This document shows positions 32,275 to 34,655 of a stretch of DNA of 34,655 nucleotides, one piece after another (positions within the stretch are counted from its first letter, which is position 1; every line of letters begins with the position of its first letter). Below the pieces are notes generated by a model, which had not been told where the DNA came from, searched no databases, and worked only from the letters and a program-made list of their open reading frames with translations. The DNA lies in assembly GCA_002403905.1 (NCBI GenBank), contig DHIR01000104.1:1-34655 (forward strand), given 5' to 3'. The position numbers and the translations under genes were made by a program. Source of the stretch: Mucilaginibacter sp. UBA4741. GTDB lineage: Bacteria > Bacteroidota > Bacteroidia > Sphingobacteriales > Sphingobacteriaceae.

Positions 32275-33060
32275 CTACAACCCCGAATAATAATCATAGC
32301 CCAACTCGGCCCAATAATCGGGTGGGCGGGTGTTGCTGAAAGATATGATGCCTATTCGTTTCAGGTTTTTAATACCATATTTAACCGGGATGATGAGCCT
32401 TAACGGCGCGCCGTGGTCTAACGACAATGGTTTGGCATTAACCTCGTAAGCTAATATGGTTTGCGGATGTATGGCGCTTGGCATATCAATACCAACATAA
32501 TATGTTTTATCGGGGGTTTCCATGCCTACGTATTGCAGTTGGGTTTGGTCGTGCAGGTTATAGTGTTCTATAAAGTCGGTAAACTTAACGCCGCCCCAGT
32601 ATGATATCTGGTCCCAGCCTTCAACGCATTTAAAATCAAAAACGATCTCGGTTTTGGGCAAGGCTTTTAAATCTTGCAGGGTTACGTTTAAAACATCGCC
32701 GTTTTGTTTTTTAACCTGTAGTTTCCAGGTGGCTATGTTAAATGGTTTTTTATCCTCAATACCTATGTCGCTGTTATAGCGTACAATTTTGGCCGCCATT
32801 GATTTTGGATAGGTTTTAACCAGATGATTTTCGCTATAAAAAAATCTGCGAAAAGCAATCTCGGTTTTATTCAAGGCACGGCGCAACGGTTTATGTGCGC
32901 CGCCTGTTATGCCTTTGGCTTCTATAGGCGAGTTGTATAGCCATTTCCACCCAAATACACAGCCAACGGCTGCCGCGCCAAATACACCGAACGAAATAAA
33001 ATTCCGCCGGGTGATCTTTTGATCTATAGTAAGCGGTTTCTTAATCTTTTTCTTCGTCAT
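32275..33060 (-). CDS. Tat-exported molybdopterin-dependent oxidoreductase
   Basis: A protein of 261 residues. A Tat signal (TRRNFISFGVFGAAAVGC) sits near residue 18. The sulfite-oxidase-type molybdopterin domain has FKCVEGWD with the Mo-ligand C145, SAIHPQTILAYEVNAKPLS, and HGAPLRLIIPVKYGIKNLKR. It resembles YedY/MsrP-type enzymes, which take electrons from a membrane heme protein. The cytochrome b gene overlaps it by 20 bases and fits that partner. Likely periplasmic; the substrate, perhaps a sulfoxide, is not shown by the sequence. Confidence 0.88.
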   Translation of the reverse strand: MTKKKIKKPLTIDQKITRRNFISFGVFGAAAVGCVFGWKWLYNSPIEAKGITGGAHKPLRRALNKTEIAFRRFFYSENHLVKTYPKSMAAKIVRYNSDIGIEDKKPFNIATWKLQVKKQNGDVLNVTLQDLKALPKTEIVFDFKCVEGWDQISYWGGVKFTDFIEHYNLHDQTQLQYVGMETPDKTYYVGIDMPSAIHPQTILAYEVNAKPLSLDHGAPLRLIIPVKYGIKNLKRIGIISFSNTRPPDYWAELGYDYYSGL

Positions 33061-33739
33061 GTGCTTTTTCTATAATTGGTTTGGGTTTGGTATCCATCAC
33101 CTCGAACCCGTTAATAACCGAACTAAAATTCTTCCATCCCGCCAGGATAACCTGTATTATATGTATCACAAAAAATAAAACGTAGCCAATGGTTAAGGCA
33201 AAATGCAATATCCGCGCAAAATGATAGCCACCGCATATCCATGTTAAATAATAAAACTGTACCGGTTTATAAATGGCCAGCCCGGTAATTACAGAGCCAA
33301 TACCCATTACAATAATGGTGGTATAAGCAATGCGTTGGGCGGCGTTATATTTATTTTGAGGAGGGGTCATTTTGCGGATATGCAGGTCATGCAGCAATAC
33401 CAGCCAGGCCTCTTTAAATGATTTTTTTTGCGGGACAAGCTCGCGCCACTCGCCCGAGAACAAAGTATAGGCCACATACAATATCCCGTTCAAAAAAAAG
33501 AACCACATAAAGAGGAAGTGGAACGCCATACCTTCTGACAGGTGGTGTACCAGCCCAAACTTCTTATAAAACCACTCGGGGAAAAACTTAAAAAAAGTAT
33601 GCCCAAACAGGGTGATACTATATTCATCATTGGCCCAATAGATCAGCATCCCGCTCCAGATCATAATGGTCAGTATCGGGAAGTTTACCCAATGTGTCCA
33701 TCGCATGGCTAAGGAATGTTTTTCTTTTATCTGTTTCAC
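33041..33739 (-). CDS. Membrane cytochrome b (b561-type)
   Basis: A protein of 232 residues with four to five hydrophobic helices and His candidates for two b hemes: RWTHWVNFPILT, HHLSEGMAFHFLFMW, HFARILHFALTIGY and FVIHIIQVI. It is like the b-type subunits of hydrogenase and formate dehydrogenase (cytochrome b/b6 domain). It would pass quinol electrons to the Tat-exported molybdopterin enzyme next in the operon. The tail is acidic (HDEEKD). Confidence 0.85.
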   Translation of the reverse strand: MKQIKEKHSLAMRWTHWVNFPILTIMIWSGMLIYWANDEYSITLFGHTFFKFFPEWFYKKFGLVHHLSEGMAFHFLFMWFFFLNGILYVAYTLFSGEWRELVPQKKSFKEAWLVLLHDLHIRKMTPPQNKYNAAQRIAYTTIIVMGIGSVITGLAIYKPVQFYYLTWICGGYHFARILHFALTIGYVLFFVIHIIQVILAGWKNFSSVINGFEVMDTKPKPIIEKAHDEEKD

Positions 33740-33758
33740 GGATTGAAGTTAATGATAA

Positions 33759-34541
33759 TTAACTGGCTGATGGAAATGACTGTTTAGTCGCTCCAATAAT
33801 TTCGCCGGTTTGGGTGTTTTGCAATAGGCCAATTACCTCCCAGTTTTGAGCGTTAAACTCTTTTGGTAACGCGATACTTTCAATACCGCCTTTGCCATTG
33901 GCCAAAGCCACGGTTTGCAAATGTCGAATGATCTGTACGTGCCACAAATTGCGTCCCTTATTTTCGCCGGCTTTAACACTGGTTTGTGCAGACCGCTCAA
34001 CCAAGGCCAATAGCAGTACGCTGTTGTTCCCGTTATCTATAGCCTGGTAATGTAGCGTTGCTTTACCTGCTTCTGTTTTTATATTACCCAATTCTATTTG
34101 TGCTGCTGATGATTTTTGCAGCCCGGCTTTGATGGCGCTGCGCAAAGTTCCTTCTTCAGATCCTACAAATTCTTTTTTACCGTTTACCACAATTTGCGGC
34201 GTATAAACAGATTGAATATGCAGGTAATCGGCATAGTTGCTTTGTCGTTTAGAATAATCGGCACTGCTAAACGCGTCCTTCCAACCCAGGCGGTTCCAGT
34301 AATCAACATGAAAAGCCAGGATATAAACCGGCTGATCTTTATATTCCTTTTGAATTTTAGATACCAGCTCATCAGCAGGCGGACAGCTAGAGCAGCCTTC
34401 GGAGGTAAATAGCTCTACAACGGCAAAGCCTTTGCCGGGTGCCGGGGTGTTATTTGCCGGTTTTAAACTTGCAAAAGCCACAACCGTAAAAACGGTTAAT
34501 GCACCAAGTGATGTAAGGATGACTGTTTTAATGTGTTTCAT
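33759..34541 (-). CDS. DUF1223 thioredoxin-like exported protein
   Basis: A protein of 260 residues. A signal segment (VILTSLGALTVFTVVAFA) precedes a DUF1223 domain beginning VVELFTSEGCSSCPPADELV with a CxxC motif (CSSC). It continues AFHVDYWNRLGWKDAFSS and YTPQIVVNGKKEFVGS (thioredoxin cis-Pro loop), then a beta-rich C-terminal half. DUF1223 function is unproven; a thiol-redox role is likely. It is the first gene of the operon, 19 bases before the cytochrome b gene. This suggests it services the same extracytoplasmic redox chain. Confidence 0.85.
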   Translation of the reverse strand: MKHIKTVILTSLGALTVFTVVAFASLKPANNTPAPGKGFAVVELFTSEGCSSCPPADELVSKIQKEYKDQPVYILAFHVDYWNRLGWKDAFSSADYSKRQSNYADYLHIQSVYTPQIVVNGKKEFVGSEEGTLRSAIKAGLQKSSAAQIELGNIKTEAGKATLHYQAIDNGNNSVLLLALVERSAQTSVKAGENKGRNLWHVQIIRHLQTVALANGKGGIESIALPKEFNAQNWEVIGLLQNTQTGEIIGATKQSFPSAS

Positions 34542-34655
34542 TGTTTATTAAATATACCGATATATACGTAACTAGTTCTGGTATGATTTTAAAAATACTG
34601 ATTGGATAGTTACCTTTAACACTAATTAACGTTTTAGGTATATACGCTTAAGTCG

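Noticed and set aside
34542..34655. TATATACG direct repeats upstream of the DUF1223 operon
   Set aside because: Only two short AT-rich matches; the expected frequency by chance is too high to claim an operator, and the promoter could not be placed.

Overview
The window reads as chromosomal DNA of a Bacteroidota bacterium, most likely family Sphingobacteriaceae and of a Mucilaginibacter/Pedobacter type. The evidence is CHU_C and PorP/SprF (type IX secretion) proteins, an OMP_b-brl type outer-membrane barrel, LytTR regulators, TlpA-like thioredoxins, and many promoters of the Bacteroidota form TTTG-N18..21-TAnnTTTG. The genus is an inference from protein style. I saw no tRNA, rRNA, CRISPR array or transposase.

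Layout. 1-830 is AT-rich and has no convincing large gene. It holds a promoter-hairpins-terminator unit that looks like a small RNA, and a second tiny unit that could encode a 35-residue peptide. 807-2821 is a rearranged patch: a tandem-HTH gene whose 5' end runs into a 5'-truncated comM (YifB) remnant, then a DinD/BRO-N gene, then a second, diverged copy of the last 99 bases of comM. 2880-7574 (minus) is one operon of a lipoprotein, a PorP/SprF protein, a CHU_C-tailed protein and two Ig-module surface proteins. 7969-14699 (plus) carries a polyamine/amino-acid permease, an OmpA lipoprotein, a Met/His-rich outer-membrane barrel, an AsmA-like/GT51 transglycosylase and a nitroreductase. 14774-14916 holds palindromes resembling REP elements.

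15067-21276 is a regulatory and export block. It holds a frameshifted receiver protein, a divergent LytTR regulator and LytS-like kinase, and a secreted Gly-rich protein followed by a large Gly-rich outer-membrane barrel. Paired direct repeats of the core GTCGC, 21 bp apart, lie both between the divergent regulators and upstream of the secreted/barrel pair, which suggests the two-component system controls itself and that pair. 21347-24328 (minus) holds a 7TM-PAS histidine kinase, a YceH protein and a GreA-like protein. 24598-27630 holds feoAB and an SprT-like metallopeptidase. 27777-31628 holds a GPH-family sugar symporter, a TlpA-like thioredoxin and a dienelactone hydrolase. 31634-32235 is a PIN toxin/antitoxin pair. 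32275-34541 is a three-gene redox operon (DUF1223, cytochrome b, Tat-exported molybdopterin oxidoreductase).

A recurring oddity: three genes carry four single-base deletions, most at homopolymers, and each is exactly repairable. This points either to sequencing error or to recent decay, and conclusions about broken genes should allow for it.
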